Positions 35,234-45,975 of a stretch of DNA of 64,000 bases are shown piece by piece. The notes under the pieces were generated by a model. It saw only the letters and a program-made list of their open reading frames with translations, was not told the DNA's origin and searched no databases. Position 1 is the stretch's first letter; each line of letters opens with the position of its first letter. The translations under genes were made by a program, and so were the position numbers. Source of the DNA: Anisus vortex (taxonomy: Eukaryota > Mollusca > Gastropoda > Planorbidae); NCBI GenBank assembly GCA_949126835.1, contig OX421500.1:31912141-31976140 (forward strand). The letters run 5' to 3'.

Positions 35234-37968
35234 TCAACTGGAATATGTGCTGTCCTTTCCCATACAGTTGCATTTGTAATCTTATCATACCATTTGATAT
35301 CCATTATTCTACGTAAGCAGCCGTTCACAAAAGTTTGTAGTTTGTTCAAATCCCCCTTTGTTAATCTCCAACTTTCTGAGCCATATAGTAAGACAGATTT
35401 TACGTTAGAATTAAAGATTCTTAATTTAGTTTTGGTTCTAATTTGTTTTGTTTTCCAGATATTTTTTAGCATAGCAAAGGCTCCTCTTGCTTTTTGTATC
35501 TTTACTTTAATATCTGTTCCAGATCCCCCTTTCTTGTCAACTATACTTCCTAGATATGTGAAGTTGTCTACTTCTTCCAGCACCCTTCCTCTTACTTCCA
35601 CTGCATCAGTACTTTTGGAGTTTATTCTCATTATCTTGGACTTCCTATCATTTATTTTAAGTCCTAGCTGTTGTGCCCAGGAATCTAGTATTGCAGTTTT
35701 TTCTTGCATTTGCTTATGACTTTGAGCTAATAGGGCTATGTCATCTGCAAAGTCTAGATCTTCAAGCTGTTTAAACAGGGTCCATTGGATTCCATTTTTT
35801 CTGTTTTCTGTAGTATTCTTCATGACCCAGTCTATTACTAGTAAAAAGACGAATGGTGAAAGTAGACAGCCCTGTCGAACTCCTGACTCTATCTCGAACG
35901 CCTCTGTTAGTTTTCCATCATGAATGATTCGACATCTCATATTGTGATAGGTGTTTTTAATTAGGTCAGTTAGCTTTGGAGGAATACCATAGTGGCGCAA
36001 CAGTTTCCATAGATTTTCTCTGTCAACACTATCAAAGGCTTTTTCAAAATCTATGAAATTGATATATAGGCTAGCATTCCATTCTGTGCATTGTTCAATG
36101 ATAATACGAAGAGCGGCTATTTGGTCGAGACATGATTTGTTTTGTCTAAAGCCTGTTTGCTCGTCTCGTAGAAGACAATCAACTGCTTTCTTTATCCTTT
36201 CCAGTATTATTCTATTTAAAACTTTTCCTGGAACTGATAGCAGCATAATCCCTCTATAGTTAGAGCAATCTGTAAGATCCCCTTTCTTTGGAAGCTTTAC
36301 TAGATATCCCTCTCTCCAGTCCTTTGGTAGTTCTCCTTTTTTCCATATGTTTCCAATAATGTTGTATAGTACGATAGTTGATAACTCAATGTCTGCTTTA
36401 ATTGCTTCTGCTGGTATTCCATCAGGTCCAGCAGCCTTCCCGTTCTTTAGCGTTTTTATTGCATTTTTTATTTCTCTTTTAGTAGGTCTATTGCAGTCTA
36501 TCTCTAGGTCTCTCTCAGCTGGTTGAATATCTGGGGTATTAAGGGGAGCAGGCCTGTTTAAGAGTTCTTTGAAATATTCTACCCATCTATTTTCCTGCTT
36601 TTTTGCATTTGTTAGCTTATTACCTTCTTTGTCTTTGATGGGTTTATTTTGTTGCTGGAATTCGCCTGCTAATTTCTTTGTTATACTGTACAACTCCTTT
36701 ATGTTTCCCTTAGATGCTGCTGTTTCTGCCTCTGCTGCCAGGTTGTTGATGTAATCATTTTTATCTTTTTTAATGCTTTTTTTAACTTCCCTATTGGCTT
36801 CTGTATAGTTCTCTTGAGCATCTTTTTTCAAGGCCCTGGTTCGGCTGTTCATCAAAACAACTTTCTTTTCTTTCCGTTGCTTAATTTTTTTGAGAGTGTT
36901 GTCTGAAAGCCATGGTTTATTGGGGTGTGTTTTTATCCCTAGCACTTGCTTGCATGTTGTGTTCCATGCTTCCTTTATTGATTCCCATTGTGTGCCTATG
37001 TCGTCATTTCCTTCCAGGTCTTCTAGGGCCTTAAATCTATTTCTCAGTTCAATTTTAAATTCATTGTTTACGTTCGTTTCATTTAGAAATGTGACATTGT
37101 ATTGAGTTCTGCGTCTTGGGCAATCTCTTTGTCTTTTAAATCGTAGCCTAATTTGGCCCACTAATAAGTGATGATCAGAAGCTACGTCAGCACTTCTGAA
37201 AACTCTTACGTTTTGCAATGAGCGCCTGAATTTCTTTTTGATGCAAATATGATCAATTTGGTTATTTGTATGATGATCTGGTGACATCCATGTGGCTTTG
37301 TGAATATCTTTGTGCTGGAATATGCTGCCTCCTATTACTAATGAATTATCTGCACAAAAATTAATAAACAACTCTCCATTCTCGTTTTTTATTCCTAAGC
37401 CCTGTCTCTCCATTATCTCCTCATATCCTTGGTTATCATAGCCTATTTTTGCATTAAAGTCTCCCATCACTATTGTTAAGTCTTTATCTCTAAATCTATT
37501 TAGAACTGTCTGTAGTTTACTATAGAAATTATTCTTTATTTCATCCTCTTGTTCATTTGTTGGATCATAGCACTGTACAACATTGAGATTGATCCCCTTC
37601 TTGAAAGTCCTGAAAGATGCTGTTATTATCCGAGACCCTTCCGGTTGCCACTCTATAAGTGATTGATTAGCCTGTGGTGATAGTATTATGGCTACTCCCT
37701 CTGTGTGTTGAGCGTTCTCATCCTCGTGGCCTGAGTAAAGAATGGTTTCACCTGTTGATAGTTTTGTTTTTCCTGACAGTATCCATCTCGCTTCACTCAC
37801 TCCTAGTATACTTATATTATATTTTTTCATTTCTGAAGCTACTTGGTGGGTCTTCCCCATCTCATACATTGTTCTCACATTCCAGTTGCCAACCTGGGTA
37901 TTTTTCCTCAGAGAGAAGGAGGTAGTCTGCCTATCAGCTCCCTTTCGGGTTTGGCTGACCTGCTTCAT
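35221..37968 (-). CDS. LINE endonuclease/reverse transcriptase (RTE-like ORF), C-terminally truncated by frameshift
   Basis: The 915-residue product would nick target DNA and reverse-transcribe the element RNA at the nick in the nucleus. Residues about 25-275 form an exonuclease-endonuclease-phosphatase (APE-like) domain: NWNVR (28-32), SEARW (58-62), GDFNAKIG (169-176) and SDHH (264-267) supply the expected Asn, Glu, Asp/Asn and Asp-His residues. A Lys/Glu-rich linker (about 350-450) follows. The reverse transcriptase spans about 500-830, with KAAGPDGIPAE (511-521), NYRGIMLLSV (570-579), INFIDFEKAFDSVD (636-649, first catalytic Asp), GVRQGCLLSP (696-705) and FADD (740-743, catalytic pair). 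LYGSESW (861-867) marks the C-terminal part. The ATG at 37968 precedes the endonuclease by about 25 residues and is a reasonable start. The frame stops at 35221-35223, soon after HIPVEQ, while the conserved tail continues in another frame (next entry). All catalytic motifs look intact, so the protein could be partly functional, but loss of the C-terminal 70-80 residues probably inactivates it. Confidence 0.93.
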   Translation of the reverse strand: MKQVSQTRKGADRQTTSFSLRKNTQVGNWNVRTMYEMGKTHQVASEMKKYNISILGVSEARWILSGKTKLSTGETILYSGHEDENAQHTEGVAIILSPQANQSLIEWQPEGSRIITASFRTFKKGINLNVVQCYDPTNEQEDEIKNNFYSKLQTVLNRFRDKDLTIVMGDFNAKIGYDNQGYEEIMERQGLGIKNENGELFINFCADNSLVIGGSIFQHKDIHKATWMSPDHHTNNQIDHICIKKKFRRSLQNVRVFRSADVASDHHLLVGQIRLRFKRQRDCPRRRTQYNVTFLNETNVNNEFKIELRNRFKALEDLEGNDDIGTQWESIKEAWNTTCKQVLGIKTHPNKPWLSDNTLKKIKQRKEKKVVLMNSRTRALKKDAQENYTEANREVKKSIKKDKNDYINNLAAEAETAASKGNIKELYSITKKLAGEFQQQNKPIKDKEGNKLTNAKKQENRWVEYFKELLNRPAPLNTPDIQPAERDLEIDCNRPTKREIKNAIKTLKNGKAAGPDGIPAEAIKADIELSTIVLYNIIGNIWKKGELPKDWREGYLVKLPKKGDLTDCSNYRGIMLLSVPGKVLNRIILERIKKAVDCLLRDEQTGFRQNKSCLDQIAALRIIIEQCTEWNASLYINFIDFEKAFDSVDRENLWKLLRHYGIPPKLTDLIKNTYHNMRCRIIHDGKLTEAFEIESGVRQGCLLSPFVFLLVIDWVMKNTTENRKNGIQWTLFKQLEDLDFADDIALLAQSHKQMQEKTAILDSWAQQLGLKINDRKSKIMRINSKSTDAVEVRGRVLEEVDNFTYLGSIVDKKGGSGTDIKVKIQKARGAFAMLKNIWKTKQIRTKTKLRIFNSNVKSVLLYGSESWRLTKGDLNKLQTFVNGCLRRIMDIKWYDKITNATVWERTAHIPVEQDG

Positions 37969-38175
37969 AATCCCTTGGACAGGGCCTCCCTTCTCTGAAA
38001 ATGGCAGACATGTAATTGATTTTGTTGATGATTTTGTAGCAAGGTAGTTTTTTACACTGGTGGGTTGCTAGCCCTACGCATAAACCTACAAACATGCATG
38101 TAGGCTGCAAACCCGTTGGCCTGGCCCACTTGCCAGTATGCCCCGTCACCACGTCAAGGTAGGTTCTCGGCGGGG
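37969..38175 (-). other. LINE 5' leader
   Basis: About 207 nt between the element start and the main ATG, GC-richer than the flanks, with motifs such as CCTTGACGTGGTGACGGGGC near its start. An internal promoter would be expected here in an RTE element; no specific site could be identified. A short open frame (37934-38152) overlaps the main start in another frame and is of unknown relevance. Confidence 0.6.
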
Positions 38176-38187
38176 TTATAATGGTTT

Positions 38188-38780
38188 GGGAGGGTATTTT
38201 TTTTTCAATATTATGGGGAAAAAAATGTTCTTATTATGAATTTCCCCACAAAAACTTGAAAAAATAAATATGTGTAACAGGTCACTGCCCTCTAGGTGCC
38301 GATTTCGGAAGGTTTTAGGCCCAACCTGGAATAGCAGAATCGAAATTGCAGGGAAGCGGGATAGACACTCGAGCATGTGCTTTTCGCCTGCCCTGCCCTT
38401 GCAGGATCATAGAGTGGAAGGGAACGGTCAACTGTTTTGCAACGAATCTATAATATTTCGACTTGGCCACACTGCGTAGCATACACAAGTGTGTTTGTCC
38501 TCCGAATCTCAAATGGAGTAAATCCCGGTTGGTTCGTATTCTCATTCCGGTGAAGTGAGGTTCAAGTCTGGTGGGAGAACACATCTTTCAGAAGGTTTAA
38601 TGACCCTATTCCGGTCATTGCTGTCGAGCTGAAAATAGGCACATAGATGTCTTTCCGAGGACAACACATTTTTTTTTCAAAAGCAAATAAATCAACGAAT
38701 TTTTTGATGTCGCAAAACTGTGAATGTGATCACTTTTGAACATATTATTAACAGTTCCGTACACTGTACTCAACAGATTT
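38188..38780. other. Unidentified moderately GC-rich sequence
   Basis: 38275-38600 is GC-richer than its surroundings and has overlapping short open frames on both strands (38270-38479 plus, 38315-38584 minus). A GAGGTTCAAGTCTGG block near 38559 resembles a Pol III B box. It could be part of an unknown SINE or other repeat. I recognise no protein. Confidence 0.35.
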
Positions 38781-38782
38781 TT

Positions 38783-38885
38783 TTCCATGGCTGAACACAC
38801 TCGAGTCCAGGGAAAAACTCCTAGCCTTCACCAGGATTCTACCACAGGCCTTTCGGTACGCCAGACGAACGCCCCATTAGTGGAA
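38783..38885 (-). mobile_element. tRNA-SINE family A, head fragment
   Basis: On the minus strand it reads GGCGTTCGTCTGGCGTACCG, then TAGAATCCTGGTGAAGGCTAGG. This matches the tRNA-like head and its downstream TGGTGAAGGCTAGGA in the copy at 47078-47338. The body and tail are missing. Confidence 0.7.
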
Positions 38886-39484
38886 TGTAAGAACTAAATT
38901 TAAATGGAGTCTTTTAATTTCTCCTTTCATTCTAACTTCTAACTATTGACACAGTTCAGTGAATTAAATCGTTCTTGACAATTATTTTTATTGCTTTCTA
39001 TAGATGAGAAATTTAGATTCATGTAATGTGATCCCAGTTACGGTGTGCTGTTGTGGTTAGTAATAAAGGAAAACTGACACAAGAAATAGGAATTTAGATA
39101 TCTGGTTGTTTTTTACGTCTTTCAAAATAATAACTCAATTCCGAAAGTCTTTATTTAACTCTTTACACTTTAAACAGCTCCGTTTCTTCAAATTCCAAAG
39201 CAAACATCTGTGTTCCTTCTGTCTCCAATACAGATAAGAATACCAGATAATAACAAAATTACAAGGTATTAATTACGTCCCAAAGAATTTAAAAAAAAAA
39301 CCCATTTCTTAGAGTTATAGACTCTATATTCATGATTTACTTTTCAATTTTTTTTTTTATAGCTTTGAGAATTGCTTATGAATAATTCCAGGTCTTTTTT
39401 CCGTTTATGAAAGGCGACAAACTGTTATCTCGAGTAATTAACTCGACTGAACGCACACGAGTAAATTGAGTTACGTTTGAGAAG
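38886..39484. other. AT-rich sequence, no gene seen
   Basis: Unremarkable AT-rich DNA with A and T runs near 39292 and 39350. Confidence 0.5.
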
Positions 39485-40040
39485 TGTGTGTGTGTGTCTG
39501 AGTGTGTGTGTCTGTGTGTGTGTGTCTGAGTGTGTGTGTCTGAGTGTGTGTGTGTGTGTGTGTCTGTGTGTGTGTGTGTGTCTGAGTGAGTGTGTGTGTG
39601 TGTGTCTGTGTGTGTGTGTCTGAGTGTGTGTGGATGTGTGTGTGTCTGAGTGTGTGTGTCTGAGTGTGTGTGGATGTGTGTGTGTCTGAGTGTGTGTGTC
39701 TGAGTGTGTGTGGATGTGTGTGTGTCTGAGTGTGTGTGTGTCTGTGTGTGTCTGAGTGTGTGTGTGTGTGTGTCTGTGTGTGTGTGTGTGTCTGAGTGAG
39801 TGTGTGTGTGTGTGTCTGTGTGTGTGTGTCTGAGTGTGTGTGTCTGAGTGTGTGTGGATGTGTGTGTGTCTGAGTGTGTGTGTGTCTGTGTGTGTCTGAG
39901 TGTGTGTGTGTGTGTCTGTGTGTGTGTGTGTGTCTGAGTGAGTGTGTGTGTGTGTGTCTGTGTGTGTGTGTCTGAGTGTGTGTGGATCTGTGTGTGTCTG
40001 AGTGTGTGTGTGTCTGTGTGTGTCTGAGTGTGTGTGTGTC
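39485..40040. repeat. GT-rich array (TGTGTGTCTGAG type)
   Basis: About 555 bp of TG repeats punctuated by TCTGAG, TCTG and GGATG words. Segments of roughly 170-200 bp recur within it, for example the GTGTCTGAGTGAGTGTGTG word near 39580, 39788 and 39930. The minus-strand frame of TH-rich peptide is an artefact. Confidence 0.96.
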
Positions 40041-40696
40041 TTGTGTTAGTTAAAGATACTATTGTATACAAAGAAATAAAACTCCCACACCGACACTCGT
40101 ACCTGGCTTGTTATGGTTATAATACTTTGACAGACAGAAGTTTGGTAAACAAAAACATTAACACGGTGAGCCATTATTGTTGTCATTTAATTCAAGTCGA
40201 AAAAAATAACAACAAAATAAAAATGGGAGGGAGGGGGTGAATGCGTGATAGGAGGGGGAGGGGAAAAGAGTAAAATTGCGTTTTTATTTTTTAGAGCCCC
40301 ACAGCTGGGCAAGTTTCACAGGAAACAGACCCCCCCCCCCAACCCACCCACCCACCACACTATCCCTAAAATGTCTTGCCAGTCTGTGGGCTTTCACCCC
40401 CCGCCCGTCATTCACGGAAGGGAAGCCTCGTTAGAAAATCACTCATCCGTGACATCTCCCTCCCGCCCCCTCCCCCCACCCCACACCTAAAACAATTTTA
40501 AATTATTGTTTTTTTTAAAATATGATTTTTATATTTTTTTCTATTGTCTATGGTTATGACGAAATCTGGGGTTTTTCCCTTACGGTAGACAAACTACGTT
40601 GGTTTTTCTGGAGTTTTTGTTTTCTGACGAGTCATGGGTTTAAATTACTGACACTTATATGTCAGCGGAAGACATAGATTATGACACGCTAAGTCA
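40041..40696. other. Mixed sequence with C run, no gene supported
   Basis: A C run at 40331-40340 is followed by CACCCACCC words. The short open frames are low-complexity. Confidence 0.5.
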
Positions 40697-40930
40697 GTCG
40701 TATCTATCTATCTATCTATGTATCTATCTATCTATCTATCTTTCTATCTAGGTATCTATCATCTATCTATTTATCTATCTATCTATTTATCTATCTATCA
40801 TCTATCTATATAATCTAATCTATCATTTTTCTATCTACCAGTCTATATATTTGTGTACCATTTATCTATCTATTTATCCATATAACTATCTATCTAACTT
40901 TTAAGTTCTATGACTATCTGACTATCTTTC
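40697..40930. repeat. CTAT tetranucleotide tract, imperfect
   Basis: ATCTATCTATCT runs at about 40700-40800 decay towards 40930. Confidence 0.92.
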
Positions 40931-42215
40931 AACCGTTAATCTATATCTCCAAAGTATCTATCCAGCATTTTGTATGCGTTTCTATATCACCTATAGTTAT
41001 CAGTCTATCACTACCTCTCTAGCTATCTAGCCTACATATTTCAAACCCATAGATAACGAGAGAAAAGTGCTGCAAGGGATAATCAGAATCAATCCGCCAT
41101 ATTAATACGAGAGACAAAGACACAGGGAGTAAGAGAAAGAGAGAGAGAGAGAAGGAGAGTAACAGAGAAAGAGAGTGACCAAGTCTACCATATAAAAAGT
41201 AGTACAACACCCAAGTACAATCCTAGTCTACAAGTCTTCTTGTCTTTGTATATCTCAGCTACTATTTGACCTTTGAACTCCCAGCTTCTTGAAAAAATAT
41301 TCTACAAAAAAAGGCTTTAAATTCTTTATCAGATGAACCAATGCACCAATAAAACATTTCAAAAGGCTAGAATGGTAGGGGGGGGGGGTTCAGTCTCTAA
41401 AACTACATAAAACACATTCACTGCTGAAAAGATTTGCTTAACAGTCGGCTGGCGTTCAGAAGTAAATATGTCGTGACAGGATGTAAGGGAAAGATGTCAC
41501 TAATCCCCCGGCTCCTGTCACTGTGACTCTGTCATCACCGGAGCTCAATAGAAAACCTCAGAGCCCCAGAGAACCTCGACATGCTCTTGTCATTTTTCTT
41601 TTCTCCTTTCTCTATTCTTGGGCATTCCTTTTTTTTTTTTTTTTTGGACGTTTCCACACCTCCTCCCCAAACCCTTCCACTCCTACCTTGGTCTTTCATA
41701 GTTCAGGGCCGAGGCAGTCCCCGAGGTCTGGCTTCAGGGACAAGTGAAGCTGTCAGAACGAGTTAGCATCAGCAGACAACTGTGTGTGACGGTAGGTGGC
41801 GCGCTGAAGCTGGTGCGTTTTTTTTTTTTTTGGTAGGTAAACGCTTTTTGGACTTTGTGTCAGCGTTTTTATCTATAGATTATAACCTCTGGTTGGATAT
41901 AACGTGTTATTTGTATTTCTTTGGTTGGACCTAAAAGTACAGTATAGTACCTTTTTTTACAATTGTTGTTTAAAAAAGGATTTAACTGTGAAAATGATTA
42001 CACAAAAGCCATTTTACGGTCGAACCATTTACATTAAAACGTTTTTGTATGATTAGTTTAGAAGGTAACATTTACTCGCTTCATTAAACTATAGTATTTA
42101 CTATAAAAAAAATTTCGCATTGAAACTATTTACTTTTTGAATTATTTAGTACATCGGAACATTCTTAATAAAGAAATGCTTAAATTGAACAATAAACACA
42201 CACGTAGTTGTGCAG
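40931..42215. other. Mostly AT-rich sequence with GA tract and GC patch
   Basis: A GA run lies at 41137-41151. A GC-richer patch at 41500-41810 carries two overlapping low-complexity plus-strand frames (41523-41747 and 41581-41766) that I do not recognise. Confidence 0.45.
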
Positions 42216-42300
42216 AGCAAGAGTAGGCAACCTTTTGGTAACCGCGTGCCAATTTTTTATAAGTCTAATTCATTCAGCGTGCCAACAGCATAAGAGCCAT
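42216..42300. mobile_element. Possible hAT terminal remnant
   Basis: CAAGAGTAGGCAACCTTTT resembles the animal hAT start CAGGGGTCGGCAACCTTTT and is followed by GCGTGCCA words at 42244 and 42278. No right end or duplication was found. Confidence 0.4.
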
Positions 42301-42408
42301 CACGTTCTAGTACTCAATTTCTTGTAGAAGACACATAAAATGCAAATTTGAGGGTCTTCCGCATGCCATTTGAAAATGCCCTGCGTTCCAAGTCGGGCAA
42401 GTCAAGAC

Positions 42409-42882
42409 AGCAACAAGCACAACAATAGAAAACACAATAACCATGACAACAAGCACAACAATAGAAAACACAATAACCATGACAACAAGCACAACAATAG
42501 AAAACACAATAACCATGACAACAAGCACAACAATAGAAAACATAATTACCATGACAACAAGCACAACAATAGAAAACACAATAACCATGACAACAAGCAC
42601 AACAATAGAAAACACAATAACCATGACAACAAGCACAACAATAGAAAACACAATAACCATGACAACAAGCACAACAATAGAAAACATAATTACCATGACA
42701 ACAAGCACAACAATAGAAAACATAATAACCATGACAACAAGCACAACAATAGAAAACATAATTACCATGACAACAAGCACAACAATAGAAAACATAATTA
42801 CCATGACAACAAGCACAACAATAGAAAACACAATAACCATGACAACAAGCACAACAATAGAAAACACAATAACCATGTCAAA
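42409..42882. repeat. 36-bp minisatellite, about 13 copies
   Basis: The unit contains ACAACAAGCACAACAATAGA and ends in ACCATG; the main variation is CACAATAACC versus CATAATTACC. As 36 is divisible by 3, open frames run through it on both strands (MTTSTTIENTIT on plus). No gene is supported. Confidence 0.96.
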
Positions 42883-43279
42883 AACTTCAATCAAAGGTTT
42901 TCTCTTCGTTTATCCAGGTCATCAAAAGTCAACATTAAAATATTATTCTTTAAAAAAAAAGGGAGGAGGGGGGGGGCGCCCGATGTTTTTTTCCTTCTTT
43001 GGACGGTGAGCTTATCCCCCCCCCCCCGCTCCACCCCCGTTACCCTCCTCGACGCCACCCTTCAGGTACTTGACAACTTAAAGAAAGTATGGCATCATCT
43101 TCAACCTTTTGTTTACTCAGCGGTAGACCCACTTTCCGTGGCTCTCCACGAGTTCTGTAATAAGCTTTCTCTAAGGTGAGCCATCATTACTGTCGCTGGA
43201 ACGCTGGATGCTTTGGCTTGTTATGTGTTTTAAAGCAGTGCAATGATACTGCATTCGGATAGTGTAGATTGGGTTATTA
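42883..43279. other. Spacer with A, G and C runs
   Basis: An A run then a G run at 42951-42977, and a C run at 43017-43028. No gene is recognised. Confidence 0.5.
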
Positions 43280-43420
43280 GTGTGAGCCGTAGACTTAACT
43301 AAGCTCAGGGACATCCTCCAGTCCCGGGAACAAATTCCAGCCTTCACTCGAGCCCAGAACCTTCGGATTGACAGTCGAACGTGCTGCGGCCACCGTGTCC
43401 ACAGCACAGACGTAAGGTGG
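43280..43420 (-). mobile_element. tRNA-SINE family A, head and partial body
   Basis: On the minus strand it reads GTGGCCGCAGCACGTTCGAC, then GAAGGTTCTGGGCTCGAGTG and GGAATTTGTTCCCGGGACT. It is collinear with 47085-47180 (GCTCGACTGTCG, then GAAGGTTCTGGGTTCGAATC and GATTTGTTCCCGGGACT). The 3' body and tail are absent. The 12-bp array starts at the SINE's 5' edge. Confidence 0.75.
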
Positions 43421-43988
43421 TATAATACAGGGTATAATACAGGGTATAATACAGGGTATAAAACAGGGTATAAAACAGGGTATAAAGGGGGGTATAATAC
43501 AGGGTATAATACAGGGTATAATACAGGGTATAATACAGGGTATAATACAGGGTATAATACAGGGTATAATACAGGGTATAATACAGGGTATAATACAGGG
43601 TATAATACAGGGTATAATACAGGGTATAATACAGGGTATAATACAGGGTATAATACAGGGTATAATACAGGGTATAATACAGGGTATAATACATGGTATA
43701 ATACAGGGTATAATACAGGGTATAATACAGGGTATAATACAGGGTATAATACAGGGTATAATACAGGGTATAATACAGGGTATAATACAGGGTATAATAC
43801 AGGGTATAATACAGGGTATATTACAGGGTATAATACAGGGCATAATACAGGGCATAATACAGGGTATAATACAGGGTATAATACATGGTATAATACAGGG
43901 TATAATACAGGGTATAATACAGGGTATAATACAGGGTATAATACAGGGTATAATACAGGGTATAATACAGGGTATAATACAGGGTATT
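43416..43988. repeat. 12-bp minisatellite GGTATAATACAG, about 47 copies
   Basis: Near-perfect GGTATAATACAG units; rare variants include GGTATAAAACAG, GGCATAATACAG and ACATGGTATAAT. The minus-strand frames CIIP and YYTL are artefacts of the 12-bp period. Confidence 0.97.
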
Positions 43989-44924
43989 ACGCGCTCCGTA
44001 AGTTGCCGTTCCGTGGTATAATATATTCGTTCAGATATCTTTTTGTTTTATAGCAATAACTTAATTTGAAGCTAGAACATCGTGATTGGTCAGTCTTGGT
44101 CATGTGTGTTTCTTGAATCCGTACTGATCTACTTTTTTTTTTTACTCCTCTTGAGTTCTAGGCATATTTAATGCCTTAAGAGGTCGTCGCATTTACAGTG
44201 GGTCTAGTTACAAAGAAAAAAAAGTTCTCTGTTATGATGGTTCCGGGTTAAAAAAGTTGTCAAGGGACGGAACGACTTTTACTCGTTCCTGGAGTGCCTG
44301 ACAATATGTGTAAAGGTATTTGTGTTGACCTGGCCACACAATCTTTTTTACATGTCGTAGAACTTTGCAACCAATCTTATCTAGGGAAACTTTCATACAA
44401 AAGATAAGAACTTTTTCTTAAAATCAGTTTTCACCTAGTATGCCGCTTTTCAAAAACAATTATGATCTGGATTGAATCAATTACTTTGCTCAAGTAATTT
44501 TATTTGTACTTTTTATTATTGATAAGTTTAATGTTTTTTACAAGACAGAGACTGTCTTGATTATATATTATGATTAAATATAATGCGATTATTTCCTCTC
44601 TCTCTCTCTCTCTCTCGTTCTCTCTCTGTCTTTTTACGTAAATTACAGGCAGCGAGAAAGTTAGACTGAGTCAGAAATACAACACACTAACAATACTCAG
44701 ATAAACCAAAGGACAAAAACACTAAAATAAACGCAATAATACACTGTAGAGAAAAAGTGACAAACATGAGAAATAGATAGACTGAGACGTACGTGACGAC
44801 CTACAGACGTACATGCTTTCAAGCAGAAATAAAGACAAGCTTCAAGACATGCGGTCAAGTAGACACACATGTACACTTACATGAAGACAGAAATGCAGAA
44901 AAGGCATTCCAACGGGGAGACATG
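43989..44924. other. AT-rich sequence with CT run
   Basis: A TC run lies at 44597-44617. No gene is recognised. Confidence 0.5.
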
Positions 44925-44925
44925 C

Positions 44926-44956
<31 letters not shown>

Positions 44957-45018
44957 GCGACTGAGAGAGAGTGACAGAGAGAGATAGAGAGACAGTGAGA
45001 GAGAGAGAGAGAGAGAGA
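44925..45018. repeat. GA-rich microsatellite
   Basis: GAGA runs broken by GACAGACAGAGCGACTG and similar words. Confidence 0.92.
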
Positions 45019-45851
45019 ATAACAAGATAGACATGAAAACATAAAGTCACGATGATATGGAGACTTTCAAAACAAATATGCAGAAATATAGACATGTAGA
45101 TAGGTAGACCCCCCACCCCCCACTTCTGGTATTATTAACACAATACAAAAGTTACGACACCTTTTCTCTAGACTCCCAGTAGGTAGCAGTAACTTTCTCG
45201 TGGACCGCACTGATCTGGGACTGCGGCCATGATCAGCGGTTCCTCAAATCCAATGTCGTATGTCATCATTCGATTGGGGCGTTATCGGGAAAATCCGTTG
45301 ATTGCTTCTTTTGTTTCTTTATTTTTATTTTTTTTTGTGTGTTCGTTCTGCTATCGATGGGCCAGGCTTGTGGTCCGAGTCGGTCGTCCCCCCTCCCTCC
45401 CCACCCGATCCCCCACTTTCCGGGTGCCCCTTTTCATTAATCATCTTTGGTTGGAGTATAATAATAAAAATAAAAACATTGTCATTGACTAATTACCATG
45501 AAAAGAGTGAAGAGGGGGGAAAGATGGGAGAAGGTGTGTGGTGGGGCGCCGGCTGCGGCTCCATAAACAGCACTTGATCTCACGCCGATCTTAAACGGAG
45601 GATTCATCAAACGCCCTAGACGTAACCATACGCCCTAGACGTAAGAAGCAGTGTGTGTAACGTCAACACAAAAAAAAGCTACAGTAAAATAGCACCCTAC
45701 ACCAGGGTCAATGGGGTTAACTTCGGAATATCATTGTGAATGAGAGCTTTCTTTTTTTTCTTTTACATAAGTGTAGAAATGTCAATGAGTCAAACTAATT
45801 TTATTTTTAAAAAAACTATATTCACCCAAAGAATTGTGCCGTTATTTGTAT

Positions 45852-45853
<2 letters not shown>
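45019..45853. other. Spacer, no gene supported
   Basis: It contains a C-rich patch near 45388-45425 and a direct repeat of CGCCCTAGACGTAA near 45613 and 45632. The plus-strand open frames at 45229-45577 are unrecognised. Confidence 0.45.

Positions 45854-45883
<30 letters not shown>
45854..45883. repeat. A30 homopolymer
   Basis: An uninterrupted run of 30 A, just beyond the 3' side of the tRNA gene. Confidence 0.95.
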
Positions 45884-45885
<2 letters not shown>

Positions 45886-45889
45886 ACTT

Positions 45890-45898
45890 AAAAAAAAA
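45890..45898 (-). terminator. Pol III terminator of tRNA-Val
   Basis: Nine consecutive T on the minus strand, four nucleotides past the 3' end of the tRNA. This is the normal position and length for RNA polymerase III termination. Confidence 0.85.
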
Positions 45899-45902
45899 TC
45901 TC

Positions 45903-45975
45903 TGGTTCAGCTGGGGGTCGAACCCAGGACCTTTCGCGTGTGAGGCGAACGTGATAACCACTACACTACTGAACC
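45903..45975 (-). tRNA. tRNA-Val (anticodon CAC)
   Basis: The minus strand folds into a complete 73-nt cloverleaf. The acceptor stem is GGTTCAG paired with CTGAACC (7 of 7), with discriminator A. The D-arm region TAGTGTAGTGGTTATCA holds a good A box (TAGTGTAGTGG). The anticodon stem TTCGC/GCGAA encloses the loop CTCACAC, giving anticodon CAC (Val). The T stem CTGGG/CCCAG encloses TTCGACC, and the B box is GGTTCGACCCC. The D and anticodon arms match animal tRNA-Val as I remember it. A T9 terminator follows. No intron is present and no CCA is encoded, as expected for a nuclear gene. This is the only gene in the window that looks fully functional. Confidence 0.94.

Larger units (their letters stand above)
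34977..38175 (-). mobile_element. End-to-end RTE-like LINE with 12-bp target-site duplication
   Basis: The flanks carry an exact duplication, TTATAATGGTTT, at 34965-34976 and 38176-38187. On the minus strand the element starts CCCCGCCGAGAACC, has a leader of about 207 nt, one long open frame (endonuclease plus reverse transcriptase), almost no 3' untranslated region, and a terminal (GAA)n run (34977-34993). A single protein with EN and RT, a very short 3' end and a simple-repeat tail are typical of the RTE group, which includes BovB, the source of the 'craniofacial development protein 2' name often given to such ORFs. Total length is 3,199 bp. The perfect duplication and long frame indicate recent insertion. 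The coding part has one lesion near the C terminus. Confidence 0.93.

Noticed and set aside
35010..35719. Plus-strand open frames across the LINE
   Set aside because: They are antisense shadows of the reverse-transcriptase frame with no own domains.
42307..43009. Open frames with VFSIVVLVVMVI (minus) and MTTSTTIENTIT (plus) repeats, like a membrane or mucin-like protein
   Set aside because: Both strands are open because of the 36-bp repeat; no supporting gene structure.
43295..43855. CIIP-repeat and YYTL-repeat open frames
   Set aside because: Generated by the 12-bp GGTATAATACAG array.
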